Origin: JBGOUV01 sp041477815
GTDB taxonomy: Bacteria; Acidobacteriota; Terriglobia; Bryobacterales; JACQDG01
Direction of reading: 5' to 3'
Length of the DNA: 26,006 nucleotides
NCBI GenBank assembly: GCA_041477815.1
Contig: JBGOUV010000044.1
Span: 1 to 26,006, forward strand
The translations under genes were made by a program, and so were the position numbers. The notes under the pieces were generated by a model. The model saw only the letters and a list, made by a program, of their open reading frames with translations, was not told the DNA's origin and ran no database searches. The first letter of the stretch is position 1. The number at the start of each line of letters is the position of its first letter. Shown piece after piece: positions 7,775-15,815 of the stretch.

Positions 7775-9019
7775 ATGAGCCTCCCGGTCCTGTCCATTGT
7801 CGCCTTTGCCGTCGCCATCGTATTGAGCTGCTTCACCACCATCAACGTGGGGTTTGTGTCGGTGGCGTTCGCCTTCATCGTCGGGGTGTGGTTCGGCGGG
7901 ATGCGGGTGCAGGAGGTGGCCGCGGGCTTTCCCGGCAGCATCTTCCTGGTGCTGGTGGGGGTCACGCTGTTGTTCAGCCAGGCTCAAGTCAACGGGACGC
8001 TCGACCATGTGGCGCGGCGCAGCATCCGCCTGGCGCGCGGCAACGCCGGATGGATCGGGCTGATCTTCTTCGGCCTGGCGGTGGCGCTCTCGGCGGCGGG
8101 GGCGGGCAATATCGCGTCCACCGCGCTCTTGGCGCCGGTGGCGATGGCGGCGGCGGCGCGCTGCGGGATCAGCTCCTTCCTGATGACGGTCGCGGTCGCC
8201 ACCGGGGCCAGCGCCGGCGGACTCTCCCCGTTCGCCCCGACCGGGGTCATCGCCAACGGGTTGCTGGCGCGCATGGGGATTACGGGCGCCGCTTGGCCGA
8301 CTTTTTTCAACAACTTCCTGGCCGAGTCGTTCGTGGGGGTCGGGGGATATCTGCTGTTGGGGGGCGCCAGGCTTCTGGGCCGTGGACGCATCGCCGGTTT
8401 TGTCGACGCTGAGGGCCAGCCCTTTACCGGCAAACAGAAGCTCACCCTGGCCGTCATCGGAGCCCTGATCGTCAGCGTGGTTTTCTTGCGGATGGATGTC
8501 GGGATGGGAGCCTTCCTGGGCGCCGCCGTTCTTACCCTGGCCCGGGCCGCCGATGAGGGCGAGGCGGTGAAGCGCATGCCCTGGAACACCATTGTCATGG
8601 TGTGCGGCGTCACCGTCCTGATCTCGATCCTGGAAAAGACCGGCGGCATAGGCCTGTTCACCGCCTTGTTGGCAAAGTTTTCCACCCAGAAGAGCATCAC
8701 CGGAGTGATCGCCTTCGTTACCGGGGTGATTTCGGTCTACAGCAGCTCGTCCGGAGTGGTGCTGCCGGCGTTTCTGCCGACCATCCCCGGCCTGCTTGAG
8801 AAGCTGGGCGGCGGCGATGCCATGGCCATCGCATCCTCCATCAACGTAGGCGCCCACCTGGTGGACGTCTCACCGTTGTCGACCCTGGGCGCGCTATGTA
8901 TGGCTGCCGCGCCGGTGACCGAGGACCGCACCGCGCTGTTTCACAAGCTGCTCGCCTGGGGGCTCTCGATGAGTGTGGTGGGGGCGGTGGTGTGTTGGGT
9001 GTTCTTTGGGTTGCTATGA
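7775..9019 (+). CDS. MatC-like / ion-transporter superfamily dicarboxylate carrier
   Basis: A 414-aa inner-membrane protein with about ten to twelve hydrophobic segments, matching the malonate/dicarboxylate carrier (MatC) branch of the ion transporter superfamily. The first 150 residues look like the MatC N-terminal domain, including the conserved loop ALSAAGAGNIASTALLAP and the GASAGGLSPFAPTG hairpin. A second hairpin-like region, VYSSSSGVVLPAFLPTIP, sits in the C-terminal half, as expected for an inverted-repeat elevator carrier. The ATG at 7775 is chosen because it directly precedes the first hydrophobic segment; longer frames upstream would overlap the divergent peptidase promoter. It probably imports a carboxylate produced by the neighbouring exported hydrolases, though the substrate is inferred only. 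The coding strand is G-rich, unlike glgA. Confidence 0.85.
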   Translation: MSLPVLSIVAFAVAIVLSCFTTINVGFVSVAFAFIVGVWFGGMRVQEVAAGFPGSIFLVLVGVTLLFSQAQVNGTLDHVARRSIRLARGNAGWIGLIFFGLAVALSAAGAGNIASTALLAPVAMAAAARCGISSFLMTVAVATGASAGGLSPFAPTGVIANGLLARMGITGAAWPTFFNNFLAESFVGVGGYLLLGGARLLGRGRIAGFVDAEGQPFTGKQKLTLAVIGALIVSVVFLRMDVGMGAFLGAAVLTLARAADEGEAVKRMPWNTIVMVCGVTVLISILEKTGGIGLFTALLAKFSTQKSITGVIAFVTGVISVYSSSSGVVLPAFLPTIPGLLEKLGGGDAMAIASSINVGAHLVDVSPLSTLGALCMAAAPVTEDRTALFHKLLAWGLSMSVVGAVVCWVFFGLL

Positions 9020-9038
9020 GCCGATCAGGATTCTGACG

Positions 9039-9142
9039 GCCTCCCGGGTCCGCTGCTAGGCCAGCTCGCTTTGCGCCGCGCCCCGGGTGGAATTCATTTC
9101 GTAATCGGCGTTATTCCGCAGATCCGAAATGATTCGGGAGGC
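9039..9142. repeat. Nested inverted repeats between converging genes
   Basis: Outer arms GCCTCCCG (9039-9046) and CGGGAGGC (9135-9142) enclose inner arms TCATTTCG (9094-9101) and CGAAATGA (9125-9132). All four arms are perfect. They lie between the carrier stop at 9019 and the response-regulator stop at 9155. They could act as a two-way terminator without a T-tract, or be the worn end of a rearranged segment. Confidence 0.4.
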
Positions 9143-9154
9143 GCGCTGAGGGAT

Positions 9155-9793
9155 TCAATCCACCAGCCCGTTCCGTACGGCGAAACGTACCAGCTCTCCG
9201 ACGCTGTGGAGGTTTAGTTTATCCATGATTCGCGTCCGATGGCCATCTACGGTGTACACGCTGAGATTCAAGCTGCTGGCGATGTCCTTATTGGTCTTGC
9301 CTTCGGCGACGAGTTGCAGGATCTCCCGCTCGCGGGAAGTGAGCAAATCCAGAGGATTGGTCGCATTCTTGCGATAGTCTTTCAAGAGCGCCCCGGACAC
9401 TTCCGGGCTGAGATAACTGTTGCCCTCCGCGACCGCGCGAACCGCGGCCAGCAGATCGGTATCCGCCGATTCCTTCAGGAGATAGCCCTCCGCGCCGGCG
9501 CGAATGATCTCGCGAACATAAACGAAATCTCGGTGGACGCTGAGGGCCAGCACCCGGATGTGCGGGGAGATTACGCAAATCCGCCGGGTCGCCTCGATGC
9601 CATTCAGCTCCGGCATCGTGACGTCCATGATAACCACGTCGGGCTTCAGGGTCTTCGCCAGCTCCACCGCTTCCCTTCCGTTCCCGGTTTCCCCCACCAC
9701 ATCCATGTCCTCCTGGGACAACAGAATCAACCGGAAGCCCTGGCGGACCAGCTTGTGGTCGTCAGCCAACAGGATGCGGATCTTTTTCTTCAT
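9155..9793 (-). CDS. NarL/FixJ-type response regulator
   Basis: A 212-aa two-component response regulator. The receiver domain occupies roughly residues 1-120, with acidic pair ADDH, phospho-acceptor Asp in VIMDVTMPELNG, the Ser of LALS and Lys of LLKES. A LuxR-type helix-turn-helix follows, with LTSREREILQLVAEGKTNKDIA and the recognition helix in SVYTVDGHRTRIMDKL. The ATG at 9793 is preferred over an in-frame GTG six bases earlier because KKKIRILLADDH is the usual beginning. It overlaps the end of the kinase gene by 32 nt, so the two are one operon and a cognate pair. Target genes are not evident; the palindromes upstream of the kinase gene are candidates for autoregulation. Confidence 0.95.
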   Translation of the reverse strand: MKKKIRILLADDHKLVRQGFRLILLSQEDMDVVGETGNGREAVELAKTLKPDVVIMDVTMPELNGIEATRRICVISPHIRVLALSVHRDFVYVREIIRAGAEGYLLKESADTDLLAAVRAVAEGNSYLSPEVSGALLKDYRKNATNPLDLLTSREREILQLVAEGKTNKDIASSLNLSVYTVDGHRTRIMDKLNLHSVGELVRFAVRNGLVD

Positions 9794-11090
9794 CCACACT
9801 CATTTCCACCGGCACGCAAACCTCAATAGACGTTCCCTCGCTGGGGCGGCTGTCGATTTTCAGCTGGCCTTCGGAGCTGCGGGCGCGTGCCTGCATGCCG
9901 GTCAAGCCGAACGCGCCTCGGCGGATTTCGCCGCTGGCGGGCAGCCCTTTACCATTGTCCTTGATGGTCAGGGTGACGGTTCTGGCCTCTTCGTGCAGCC
10001 GCACCATCACTAAGGATGCGCCCGAGTGGCGGGCCACGTTGGTTAGCGCTTCCTGCGCAATCCGGAACATGTGGGTCTCGATTTGCGGTGGCAACCGGCC
10101 GTGGAAGCTCGAGGAATACTGGACGCCGATTTCATTCCTTTCCTCGAATCGCTCGCAGAGCCAATTCAAAGCCGAGTCCAGGCCGAAATCGTCCAGGATG
10201 GTGGGGCGCAAGAGCTGCGAGATCTCGTGAGCGCTGCGTATGGAATCCTTCAGCAACTGAGAGCAATCCTGCATCCAGGCCGGATCCACGCAGGCGGAGT
10301 TGAGGTGCCTGCTGAAGTTGGTCTTCAGAGCGGTGAGAGCCTGGCCGAGCTCATCGTGCAGCTCGTGCGACAGCCGCCGGGCCACCATCTCCTGGTTATC
10401 GAGCAGCCGCCACGAAACGCGCGTGAGCTCCTCGCTTTGCTCCGTCATCGCCAGTTGCAACCTGGTGGAAGTCCTCACCACCAGAAAGGCGCAAAGGACG
10501 GCCAGCAGGAGAGATCCTCCCAAAAGAACGGCGTCTTTGCGGAGTTGGCCGGCTGCTAGCATCTCGATCCGCTCTTTCGCCTGGCGGGACTTCGAATGCG
10601 TAAGACGGATCAGCTTGGCGACCGTGGTCACCACTTCTTCATGCCGCAGCAGCAGCTCCCGCGAGTGCCGCGTAGGTGGATCGTCCAGCGCCAGCAGTCG
10701 CCGAGCCTCCACCGAAAAGGCGGAAGACACCGTGGCCAGATGGTTCCAGGTCCCTCGCTCCGCGTCCGACACCGGCGCCTGGCCGGCGATCCTGCGGATG
10801 TTTCGCTCCGTGGTTTCAATTTGGCTCAGGAGGTTCGAGTGATCCAAGGAATCGCGGTCGCCGGCGAGACGATAAAAAATCGCGCTGAGCGATTCTTGCT
10901 CTCGCTGCACTTCGTCAATCAGGGCCATTTGCGTGAACTGGTCCTCGGCCAGCTCCGCGGCTGCTGTCTTGATGGATCGAATGCTGCGGAAGCCAATGAA
11001 TCCGTCCGCCAGCAGGAGGCATATGGTCAGCAGGAAGCCGACCGCAAGTAACCTCTCCATCCTCTGTTCGCTATCGTGGCGGTACAGCAT
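9762..11090 (-). CDS. NarL-type sensor histidine kinase with a periplasmic four-helix sensor
   Basis: A 442-aa membrane kinase. TM1 is about residues 14-32, followed by a helical periplasmic domain of about 150 residues resembling four-helix-bundle ligand sensors, then TM2 at about 188-206. The HisKA_3 dimerisation helix has RLSHELHDELGQALTALK, where the His of ELHDELGQ is the phosphorylated residue. The HATPase_c domain follows, with EALTNVARHSGA (N box), DNGKGLP (G1) and GAFGLTGMQARARS (G2). The ATG at 11090 has AAGGGGG four bases upstream; MERLLAVG, ten codons on, is an alternative start. It phosphorylates the overlapping NarL-type regulator. The stimulus is unknown. Confidence 0.93.
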   Translation of the reverse strand: MLYRHDSEQRMERLLAVGFLLTICLLLADGFIGFRSIRSIKTAAAELAEDQFTQMALIDEVQREQESLSAIFYRLAGDRDSLDHSNLLSQIETTERNIRRIAGQAPVSDAERGTWNHLATVSSAFSVEARRLLALDDPPTRHSRELLLRHEEVVTTVAKLIRLTHSKSRQAKERIEMLAAGQLRKDAVLLGGSLLLAVLCAFLVVRTSTRLQLAMTEQSEELTRVSWRLLDNQEMVARRLSHELHDELGQALTALKTNFSRHLNSACVDPAWMQDCSQLLKDSIRSAHEISQLLRPTILDDFGLDSALNWLCERFEERNEIGVQYSSSFHGRLPPQIETHMFRIAQEALTNVARHSGASLVMVRLHEEARTVTLTIKDNGKGLPASGEIRRGAFGLTGMQARARSSEGQLKIDSRPSEGTSIEVCVPVEMSVDEEKDPHPVG

Positions 11091-11406
11091 CTAGCCCCCT
11101 TGCAGGCATCGGCCCCAGCTTTGCGGACGCCGGAAATGACCCGATCAGCGCCGCGCCGAAGGAGGTAGAGTCTCCGGCGCCGCCGAAATCTCCATGAGCG
11201 CACTTTTCACCGTGCCCGATATCCATCTCACCTAGTCTTCCGAAAGAGCAAGTATCCTGGCACTGGAGGCCTTTGAGCTAGCGTAAGCTCTGGGCTCGCC
11301 CGCCGGATACCCCGCATAAACCCCGAATCCGGAACCGATTTTACGGGGTCGGGCGCCTGGCATGGTGTGAATCCGCGGCTTAACAGCCCCTGGCAGATAT
11401 AAGACC

Positions 11407-11420
11407 TGGCAAATTTGCCA
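11407..11420. repeat. Perfect 14-bp palindrome TGGCAAATTTGCCA
   Basis: The sequence reads identically on both strands, with core GCAAATTTGC. It is the left member of a pair; the larger palindrome at 11452-11473 has the same 10-bp core, and the centres are 49 bp apart. A spaced pair of dyads like this is typical of a dimeric regulator's operators, but no regulator is assigned. Confidence 0.7.
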
Positions 11421-11451
11421 CATCCTCAACCCCGCAGAATCAACGGCTTGC

Positions 11452-11473
11452 CGTGGTGCAAATTTGCACCACG
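11452..11473. repeat. Perfect 22-bp palindrome with core GCAAATTTGC
   Basis: The arms extend as GTGGTGCAAAT from the centre outward with one further C/G pair, giving 22 bp of perfect dyad symmetry and no loop. A related half-site, TTTGCCAC, recurs at 11489-11496 and is also the right half of the palindrome at 11407-11420. Symmetry without a loop favours an operator over a terminator hairpin. Confidence 0.75.
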
Positions 11474-11562
11474 TGACTCCAGGGCGCGTTTGCCACGGGC
11501 CGTTAGGACCCATCATGAAATAACGTTGCCGCTCGGCGCTGGGTTACCCGACCTGGCGCAAG

Positions 11563-12282
11563 TTACGGCCTGCTCCAGCGGAGGCCGGAGGCAATCGCGG
11601 TTCGCGTCATCCGCATCAGCTCTTCGCGGTTCTTTTGGGTCAGGCCCCGCGTGGGGATCGGCTCATGAAACAGCAGCGTTACCGGGCCGGCGCGCAACCA
11701 GGAGGCCCCCTTGGGCATGACCTCTCGGGTTCCCAATATGGTGATCGGAACCACCGGAGCCTGGGCCTCGATGGCCATGGTAAACGGACCGGGCCGGAAG
11801 GGGAGCAGATGCCCGTCTGCACTGCGCGTTCCCTCGGGATAGATCAGCAGGGACAGCCCCCTCTTCAGCCGGTCGCCCCCCGCTTCTAGCGCCTTCCGCC
11901 GCGAATCCGGCGTTTTCCGGTCCACCGCGATGAACTCCGCCATCTTCAGCGCGTACCCGAACAGGGGCGTCCGGAAGACGACTTTCTTCCCCATGATGGC
12001 CACCCGGGGCACGTGCAGAAACACGATCGGGGGATCCACGTTGCTCACGTGGTTGGCCAGGTACAGCGCGGGCTGCGGCGCCTGCCAGGGATCGGGCCCG
12101 TGCGTCTCCACCCGAATGCCGGCCACCCACAACACCGCCCGCACCAGCCACCGCGCCACCTGGTAGATCGGCCGGATGTCCCGCAGCACCCAGGTCACCG
12201 GGATCATCACTAGCAGCGCCACCAGCGCCGCCGACACTGTAAACGGCGCCACCAGCAACCAGGTTCTTAGCACGGCTCTCAC
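11563..12282 (-). CDS. PlsC-like 1-acyl-glycerol-3-phosphate acyltransferase
   Basis: Membrane-bound acyltransferase of 239 aa that would acylate lysophosphatidate or a similar lipid at the inner membrane. The NHVSNVDPP block contains the catalytic HX4D motif, and YPEGTRS is the substrate-binding motif III. KKVVFRTPLFGYALK and VPITILGT are further family blocks. One or two N-terminal hydrophobic segments (about residues 8-32) anchor it. The start is a GTG at 12280-12282 that overlaps the stop of the upstream glycosyltransferase as GTGA, implying translational coupling; an adjacent GTG at 12285 is possible. The long frame further upstream is a shadow of the glycosyltransferase. It is not necessarily the main phospholipid enzyme. 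Confidence 0.88.
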   Translation of the reverse strand: MRAVLRTWLLVAPFTVSAALVALLVMIPVTWVLRDIRPIYQVARWLVRAVLWVAGIRVETHGPDPWQAPQPALYLANHVSNVDPPIVFLHVPRVAIMGKKVVFRTPLFGYALKMAEFIAVDRKTPDSRRKALEAGGDRLKRGLSLLIYPEGTRSADGHLLPFRPGPFTMAIEAQAPVVPITILGTREVMPKGASWLRAGPVTLLFHEPIPTRGLTQKNREELMRMTRTAIASGLRWSRP

Positions 12283-13886
12283 CACGTGAACACGTACTTC
12301 CCCACGCGCTGTTCGCCGCTTTCGGTTGGAAGATCGTTGTAATAGAGTGGATCGGTCTCCCGCAGCGTGAAGCCCTGCTTCAGGTCGGCGAAGAAATCCG
12401 TCTTGGGGTCCACCAGCCATACCAGCCTGGCCCCGCCCGGCAGCGGCACCCGGAGCGGCGCCGGGCCCTCCACCATCCTTTCGGTCCGCGGCCCCCGCAT
12501 GAACCGCGCCGCCAGCGTCTCGGTCTCGCGGATGGTCTTCGGGCTCAGCACCACCACCGGCAGACTCTGAAAATAGTATCCGGCCTTTCGTGACGACGTC
12601 CGCCCCCGCTCCCAAACGACCACCGTCTGCCCCGGACGTTCCGCGGCCAGCCCTGCGAGCTCTGCCAAGGCTCTATCGTCCACCCAGGCAATCCCCAGGA
12701 TGTGCGACAGAGAGGTCAAGGACAGCCCGCTGTTGGCGTGCTTCCAGACTTGGTGGGCCACCGTGCGCCACCCCGTGGCCGGCGGCCCGTCGTGATACCA
12801 TCCCGTCCGAAAGAAGATAAGCGCACTGAGAGCCAGGCCGGGCAGCAGCATGGTCACCAGGGCGTGCTCTCGCCCCAGCACCCCCTCCAGCCGTCGGGCC
12901 GCCCGGCTTACGAAATAGCCTCCCGCCAGGCATACCACCGGCACGATGCCCAACACCTGTCCCGCGTCGGCGACGTGTACCAGCATCGCGAAAACGAACA
13001 ACGGCGTGAACCATAGCCCGAGAAACACCACCGGCCCCCACCCCAGACCCCAGCCGTCTGTCCGCCGCCAAGCCAGCACTCCAGTAGGCAAGACCCATAG
13101 GACTCCCGACAACGACCACACCACCAGCCACGTGATCGTCACCTGCCACCGGACGTCATCGGCTCCAAACAATCCCGAGGTCAGCACCGCCTGGTCGGCC
13201 AGATACTCCGCGCAAATTCGCACGTAGGTCCGCGGCCCGCCCGATTCGAACATGGTGGGCAGGAGCCACGCCAGCACCACTCCCGCCATCAGGGCCAGGG
13301 CCTGCACCCGCTCCCTCCAAGCCGCCCGGGCCCGCCAGGCCGCCACCGCCCACAGCGGCAACAGCAGCGGACCCAGCTCCGGCCGGATCCCCGCCCCCAA
13401 CCCCAGCGCCGCTGCCCCCCAATACATAGCTCGCTTTTCCCCGCACCACGCCCGCCAGCACAGCGCTGCCACCACCACCGATACCACCGCCAAGTGCGGC
13501 CGCAGCGCCGACGTCAGGCCGCCGTACCAGAAAGAGTGATGAAACAGCAGCAGCCAGGCCGCGCACAGTCCTGCATCGCCGCCCAGCATCCGGTTCCCCA
13601 GCCAGGCCAGCGTCACCACCGCCGCCGTACTCGCCGCCAGCGACAGCGCCAGCAGATTGCTCTCCGGCCTTCGGAACCGCAGCCCAAAGAGAATCCGCGA
13701 CTCCAGTACGAATATCGGATACCCCGGCGGCTGCGGCCGGCTCAGCCGGGGATCAAAATCCCCGATGGCGTACGCGAAGTTGACGTCGTCGAACGAGAAC
13801 AACTGCCCCGGCGCCAGCGGCAGCCGGCTGGCCAGCACCAGTCCCCCGAATACTACGCACCACGCGAGAGTCTGCCGGCGTTTCAT
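12279..13886 (-). CDS. GT-C superfamily membrane glycosyltransferase (PMT/GT39-like)
   Basis: A polytopic membrane protein of 535 aa with about ten predicted hydrophobic helices in the first 380 residues and a soluble tail of about 130 residues. After TM1 comes FSFDDVNFAYAIGDFDPRL, with the acidic pair in the first periplasmic loop expected of GT-C enzymes, and RPQPPGYPIFVLES, a motif shared with polyprenyl-phosphate-sugar transferases. It likely moves a sugar from a lipid carrier to a periplasmic acceptor; donor and acceptor are unknown. The ATG at 13886 is chosen over one at 13922 because a TATGCT -10 candidate lies between (13905-13910, minus strand). It is coupled to the PlsC-like gene and diverges from a second GT-C-like gene. 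Confidence 0.78.
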   Translation of the reverse strand: MKRRQTLAWCVVFGGLVLASRLPLAPGQLFSFDDVNFAYAIGDFDPRLSRPQPPGYPIFVLESRILFGLRFRRPESNLLALSLAASTAAVVTLAWLGNRMLGGDAGLCAAWLLLFHHSFWYGGLTSALRPHLAVVSVVVAALCWRAWCGEKRAMYWGAAALGLGAGIRPELGPLLLPLWAVAAWRARAAWRERVQALALMAGVVLAWLLPTMFESGGPRTYVRICAEYLADQAVLTSGLFGADDVRWQVTITWLVVWSLSGVLWVLPTGVLAWRRTDGWGLGWGPVVFLGLWFTPLFVFAMLVHVADAGQVLGIVPVVCLAGGYFVSRAARRLEGVLGREHALVTMLLPGLALSALIFFRTGWYHDGPPATGWRTVAHQVWKHANSGLSLTSLSHILGIAWVDDRALAELAGLAAERPGQTVVVWERGRTSSRKAGYYFQSLPVVVLSPKTIRETETLAARFMRGPRTERMVEGPAPLRVPLPGGARLVWLVDPKTDFFADLKQGFTLRETDPLYYNDLPTESGEQRVGKYVFTW

Positions 13887-13923
13887 CCCCCAGGTAAACG
13901 CTCCAGCATACCAGACCCCCATC

Positions 13924-13929
13924 TATAAT
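13924..13929 (+). promoter_or_regulatory. Perfect -10 box (TATAAT) of the glycosyltransferase/TPP/amidohydrolase operon
   Basis: TATAAT ends eight bases before the ATG at 13938. Transcription would start at about the A of that ATG, and there is no Shine-Dalgarno, so the message is probably leaderless. No good -35 is visible. The divergent gene begins at 13886, leaving 51 bp between the two start codons. Confidence 0.5.
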
Positions 13930-13937
13930 CGTTTTTC

Positions 13938-15815
13938 ATGTCTTCTCGCGCGGAGACCATCGCCGTCGGCGCCTGCCTCGTCGTGTTTTTGTTCTTCGCC
14001 GCCGCCTGGATCCACCTTCCCGGACCCCAAATGGACGAGTTCCTCCACGTCCCCGTAGTCGTTCGCTTCCTCCGCCCCACCACTCTCTATCATTTCCAAC
14101 TGGGCCGCCACACCATCCCCCTGATGATCATGTCCTACGTGGGAGCCCTCAAAGGCTGGCTCCTGAGCCTATGGTTCGTTCTGATACCCAGGGGCGTACC
14201 CGGATACCGCCTTCTCGGCATTCTGGCCGGTCTCGCCACCCTCTGGCTTGCCTATCGCTTCACGCGCCGCTGGTGGGGCCGCCCCGTCTCCCTTCTTCTC
14301 CTGGCCTTCCTCTCCACCGACCCCAGCTTCGTCCACACCATCCGGCTCGACTACGGCCCCGTGGCCCTGATGCAACTCCTGAAGATGGCCGCCCTCTGCC
14401 TGTTTCCCCGCTCGCCTGCGGCGGCCTGCTTCCTCCTGGGACTTGCCGTCTGGGACAAAGCCAACTTTGTCTGGTTTGTGGCCGGCCTCGGCGCGACCCT
14501 CGTACTCCTGTTCCCCGGCGAGCTTCTCGGGCGCCTTCGCCAGCTTCCCCTGGCCGCCCTCGCCTTTCTCCTCGGCGCCTCCCCTTTCCTGGCTTTCAAT
14601 CTGTCGCAATCCGCCCAGACTTGGCAGGAACGCGGTCAATTCGAAATCCGCTGGTCCAAGCTATTCCAGGCCGAGGGTACCCTGAACGGCGACTTCATGT
14701 CCGCCCTGGCCGGCGAAGAGCACCTCGACGCCTCACCACCCGCCCACGACCTCGTTTTGCCCTCGCTCGCCAACGCCATGTACCCCCTTGGCCGCCTCCG
14801 CCGAACGATCCTTCTCCCCCTGCTGGCCCTCAGCCTCCTGCTTCTGCCCCTTAACCTGGCAATAGGCTCCCCGCGCGTCGTGCTGTTCCCGCTCCTGGTG
14901 ACTCTTTTCACGTACGCCTGCATGTTCGTCACGTTCGACGGCGGCTCCAGCGTCCACCACGTCATCATGGTGTACCCTTTCCCCCTGCTCTTCCTCGCCG
15001 TCTCGCTCTGGACCCTCGCCGAGCGCCGGCCCCGCCTGCGCTTCGTCCCGCTCGCCCTCGCCGCCGCTGCGATCCTGGTGAATCTCTCGGTCAACGCCCG
15101 CCATCTCGCCGTCTACACCCGCACCGGCGGCGCCGGGGCCTTTACCGACGCCTCCTACCGCCTGGTCCAATTCCTCCTCCAACAACCCGGCCGCAAGCTC
15201 TACGCCCTCGACTGGGGGTTCTCCAACCCCCTGATATTCCTCGGCGCGCGGCAGAACCTGTTCGTAGACGACATTTTCTATTCCCTGAGCAACCCCTCCG
15301 GACCCGATCACTCTAAGGAAGTCGCCCGCCTCCGCGAGCTCATGGAGGATCCCAATAATATCTTTCTGCTGCACACTCCCCCGCGCACCATCTTCGCAGC
15401 CCCCGCCGCGGCCTTCGCCTCGCTCCGCGACGCCGGCCTTCCCATGCGCCGGATCGCGCTTTTCGACGAGAGGACCGGCCAGCCCGTCTTCGAGGTCTAC
15501 CAGCGCGGGCAACCCGACTCCGGCCCCGAGTCGTTGCCCCCCGTCGAAGTTCGCTTCCGCCCAGCCGTGGCCCGGCGTTCCCAGTCCTACGTGATCGAGG
15601 TCCCTGAGTTCGCCAACCAGTGGATCGACCTGGTTTATCATGTGGATCAGTCCGCCGCCGGCACGGCCACCCGCTTCTGCCGCCTGGACGCCCAAGGACG
15701 CGCCACTATGACCGTACCCCCCGACCACCCCATGGCCACCATAAGCATCACCCGGATCCGCCCCTCCGACGGCGAGTGGCGTCCCGCCCGGGGCTCTATT
15801 CAGGTGATACCATGA
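13938..15815 (+). CDS. Polytopic membrane protein, probable GT-C-type glycosyltransferase
   Basis: A 625-aa protein with TM1 at about residues 8-28, roughly nine further hydrophobic segments up to about residue 390, and a soluble C-terminal part of about 230 residues. After TM1 comes GPQMDEFLHVP, an acidic pair in the first external loop as in GT-C enzymes, and later TDPSFVHTIRLDYGP, like the second conserved loop of ArnT/PMT-type proteins. The tail has a LYALDWGFSNPLIFL stretch and a beta-rich end. The donor is probably a polyprenyl-phosphate sugar; the acceptor is unknown. It heads an operon: its TGA overlaps the ATG of the thiamine-diphosphate enzyme (ATGA at 15812-15815). The coding strand is extremely C-rich. 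The GT assignment is by topology and motif only. Confidence 0.65.
   Translation: MSSRAETIAVGACLVVFLFFAAAWIHLPGPQMDEFLHVPVVVRFLRPTTLYHFQLGRHTIPLMIMSYVGALKGWLLSLWFVLIPRGVPGYRLLGILAGLATLWLAYRFTRRWWGRPVSLLLLAFLSTDPSFVHTIRLDYGPVALMQLLKMAALCLFPRSPAAACFLLGLAVWDKANFVWFVAGLGATLVLLFPGELLGRLRQLPLAALAFLLGASPFLAFNLSQSAQTWQERGQFEIRWSKLFQAEGTLNGDFMSALAGEEHLDASPPAHDLVLPSLANAMYPLGRLRRTILLPLLALSLLLLPLNLAIGSPRVVLFPLLVTLFTYACMFVTFDGGSSVHHVIMVYPFPLLFLAVSLWTLAERRPRLRFVPLALAAAAILVNLSVNARHLAVYTRTGGAGAFTDASYRLVQFLLQQPGRKLYALDWGFSNPLIFLGARQNLFVDDIFYSLSNPSGPDHSKEVARLRELMEDPNNIFLLHTPPRTIFAAPAAAFASLRDAGLPMRRIALFDERTGQPVFEVYQRGQPDSGPESLPPVEVRFRPAVARRSQSYVIEVPEFANQWIDLVYHVDQSAAGTATRFCRLDAQGRATMTVPPDHPMATISITRIRPSDGEWRPARGSIQVIP

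Larger units (their letters stand above)
11091..11562. other. 472-bp gene-free region upstream of the kinase operon
   Basis: No reading frame here has a recognisable product; the longest, a 94-codon minus frame at 11232-11516, has no known motif. I see no tRNA or rRNA. It follows the PlsC-like gene and precedes the kinase start, both on the minus strand. The right half holds two perfect palindromes and a third half-site, listed separately. The left half contains only a short GAGCT/AGCTC dyad at 11275-11290. The length is unusual for this tightly packed window, where most gaps are under 100 bp. Confidence 0.6.

Noticed and set aside
11232..11516. A 94-codon minus frame in the gene-free region
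   Set aside because: No motif, no ribosome site and it crosses the palindromes.
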